Source of the DNA: Candidatus Cloacimonadota bacterium
GTDB lineage: Bacteria; Cloacimonadota; Cloacimonadia; Cloacimonadales; TCS61
Reading direction: 5' to 3'
Assembly: GCA_030620155.1 (NCBI GenBank)
Contig: JAUXFF010000003.1
Span: forward strand, 1-49,654
DNA length: 49,654 nucleotides
Below are positions 48,136 to 49,654 of the stretch, one piece after another. Position 1 is the stretch's first letter, and every line of letters starts with the position of its first letter. The translations under genes and the position numbers were made by a program. Below the pieces are notes generated by a model. It made no database searches. It was not told where the DNA came from and saw nothing but the letters and a program-made list of their open reading frames with translations.

Positions 48136-49654
48136 ATGAACAAAAAATATAAACTTCTAATAATTTTGATAGTATTTGTCTCTATTTTTCTCTACAGTGA
48201 GAATGAAAGATTTTTAGTTGAAGCTAAAAAGTATTTTGTACAGGGTGATTATGATAAGGCAGAACAATGGATTAAACTGTCTATGGAAAAAAGAACAGTA
48301 TTACCCGAGGATCACTATTGGCTGGGGAAAACTTATATAGCACTTCAAAATTACGATCTAGCTTATGAACACATGAAAATCTATTCTGAGAAAAATTTGG
48401 GAGTTGATAAAGAAGAAATAGATACAATACTTGAAATTATAAGTAACCAGATTGAGATGACCAAAGCAGGGAATAATATTTATACACTGGGAAAGATCTA
48501 TGGCTATGTTAATAGCGAGTATTCTGATTTTGCCCCGATCATCTTTGATAATGGTAATAAGATGTATTTTACATCTGCAAGATTAGCTGAAAAAGGGAAA
48601 GATAATATCTGGATGGTTGAAAAAGTAGCAGGTGAGTGGGTGGATCCTGTGCTTATAAATAATCTTTCTACTAATAGAAATGAATCATTGGGTTCATTTT
48701 CAGAAGATGAAAGTGTTGGATATCTTTTCGCTAACTATCTATCAGATTCCAAAATGGGTGATATTTACATGAGTAGAAAACATGATAAAGGATGGGAAAA
48801 ACCAGGTCTTGTTTCCGGTGTTAATACTGAGAAAATCGAATTACAACCTTCTGTTTTCGAAGATAGAATAATGTTTTTTGTCAGTAATCGAGATGGAGGT
48901 TTTGGAGAATTAGACCTGTATGTTTCGGAAAAAGTCGGTGGCTCCTGGTCAAAACCTGAAAATCTTGGACCTGTAATTAATACCCAGGAATTCGAAGAAA
49001 CTCCTTTCCTCGAATGGGATGGTAAAACTTTGTATTTTGCGTCGAACGGTCATCCCGGTTTAGGTGGTTTTGATATTTTTAAGTCTGAGAAAATTGGTGA
49101 GACCTGGCAGGACTGGAGTAAACCTGAGAATCTTGGGTTAGTTATAAACTCCGTAAAAGATGAGCGTTATTTTTATCGTTCACCTCTTTCAAATATAGCA
49201 TATATCTCATCCAATCGTTTTATAGGACTGGGTCATGAGGATATTTACCGTGTAAATATTACACCACCTGAGATAATTGAGGAAGAACCCCCTGTTTTAG
49301 TAGAACCAGAAGAGGATATAGTTCTTGAGGATTTGCAGGTAGATGAAGTTATCGTAATCGATAATATATATTTCGAATTCGATAAAGCAATATTATTGGA
49401 AAAATCCTACCCTACCCTGGATTACCTGGTTGGAGAACTGCTCAAGAACCCCCATTTAACTGTTGAGATAAGCGGACATACTGACGGCATAGGTTCTAAT
49501 GAATATAATTTGAATCTATCACTTGAACGTGCTGTATCTGTTATTGACTATCTGATTGAAAAAGGTGTTCCAGCAGATAACCTTATCAGTAAAGGTTATG
49601 GTGAAGAAGATCCTATTGCTGATAATAGCACGGATGAAGGAAGATCACAAAATA
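48136..49654 (+). CDS. PorE-like TPR / beta-propeller / OmpA-family protein (3' truncated by window)
   Basis: Missing from the ORF track because no stop occurs before the window ends. ATG 48136 has AAGGAG five bases upstream. The signal peptide is YKLLIILIVFVSIFLYSEN; TPR-like helices follow (EAKKYFVQGDYDKAEQWIKL), then PD40/WD40-like blades (FAPIIFDNGNKMYFTSARL, LQPSVFEDRIMFFVSNRDGG, ETPFLEWDGKTLYFASNG), an acidic proline linker, and an OmpA C-terminal domain (YFEFDKAILLEKSYPTLDYL, ISGHTDGIGSNEYNLNLS) that binds peptidoglycan. This is the domain order of T9SS PorE and related anchors, but no lipobox cysteine is visible and PorE's carboxypeptidase-regulatory domain was not found. About 506 codons are present; only the C-terminal tail is missing. 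Confidence 0.88.
   Translation, partial: MNKKYKLLIILIVFVSIFLYSENERFLVEAKKYFVQGDYDKAEQWIKLSMEKRTVLPEDHYWLGKTYIALQNYDLAYEHMKIYSEKNLGVDKEEIDTILEIISNQIEMTKAGNNIYTLGKIYGYVNSEYSDFAPIIFDNGNKMYFTSARLAEKGKDNIWMVEKVAGEWVDPVLINNLSTNRNESLGSFSEDESVGYLFANYLSDSKMGDIYMSRKHDKGWEKPGLVSGVNTEKIELQPSVFEDRIMFFVSNRDGGFGELDLYVSEKVGGSWSKPENLGPVINTQEFEETPFLEWDGKTLYFASNGHPGLGGFDIFKSEKIGETWQDWSKPENLGLVINSVKDERYFYRSPLSNIAYISSNRFIGLGHEDIYRVNITPPEIIEEEPPVLVEPEEDIVLEDLQVDEVIVIDNIYFEFDKAILLEKSYPTLDYLVGELLKNPHLTVEISGHTDGIGSNEYNLNLSLERAVSVIDYLIEKGVPADNLISKGYGEEDPIADNSTDEGRSQN

Noticed and set aside
1-49654. tRNA, rRNA or insertion sequence with transposase
   Set aside because: No tRNA cloverleaf, rRNA conserved segment or transposase reading frame was recognised anywhere in the window.

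Overview
The window looks like a chromosomal stretch of an AT-rich, Gram-negative-type (diderm) bacterium of the FCB assemblage. The evidence is an LptD-like outer-membrane protein, a PorV/PorQ-like beta-barrel, a PorE-like TPR/propeller/OmpA protein, and two secreted proteins ending in type IX secretion (T9SS) style C-terminal domains (YPNPFN and YPNPMD). Candidatus Cloacimonadota is my best guess, but this is inference; no rRNA or tRNA gene is present to test it.

Layout. (1) 1-7100: the 3' end of a conserved FCB protein; an amino-acid permease fused to a PTS EIIA-like domain; a DUF47-PiT phosphate transport pair; an ArsR-type regulator with a palindrome upstream; and ribosomal protein S1 with a long acidic N-terminal extension, followed by a clear terminator. 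(2) 7133-12948: a T9SS-type secreted BNR-like protein, then a tightly packed minus-strand block: DUF488 fusion, a frameshifted partner gene, a 39-aa membrane peptide, an ORF6N protein, a TcmP-like protein and a CxxxCxxC (radical-SAM-like) protein. It has the organisation of a defence or conflict module. (3) 13141-16689: the two glycine decarboxylase subunit genes gcvPA and gcvPB, separated by a GxxExxY nuclease-fold gene lying between two ~174-bp direct repeats about 90% identical by eye. The upstream repeat supplies the gcvPA stop codon. (4) 16943-19833: a TPR sensor histidine kinase translationally coupled to a TauE/SafE-type exporter. (5) 19834-23796: lptD, preceded and followed by repeat-rich DNA: a perfect three-way-junction palindrome, a mosaic array of small hairpins bounded by mutually inverted hairpins, and two copies of a dispersed 'ATCCGTG' repeat. 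(6) 23797-49654: a 7752-codon gene for a giant acidic, Ig-like-repeat secreted protein, then a PorV-like gene and a truncated PorE-like gene, with GC-rich hairpins in both intergenic gaps.

Functional reading. The right half looks like a cell-surface operon: a giant T9SS cargo (roughly 850 kDa) made with its own PorV-type shuttle/barrel and a periplasmic anchor protein. The left half is housekeeping metabolism and transport interrupted by two accessory insertions, the 4.3-kb minus-strand block and the GxxExxY repeat element. The most plausible under-described systems are the DUF488/ORF6N/TcmP block, the repeat-flanked GxxExxY element inside gcvPAB, and the giant-cargo/PorV/PorE-like operon. 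All coordinates were read by eye; no searches were run.
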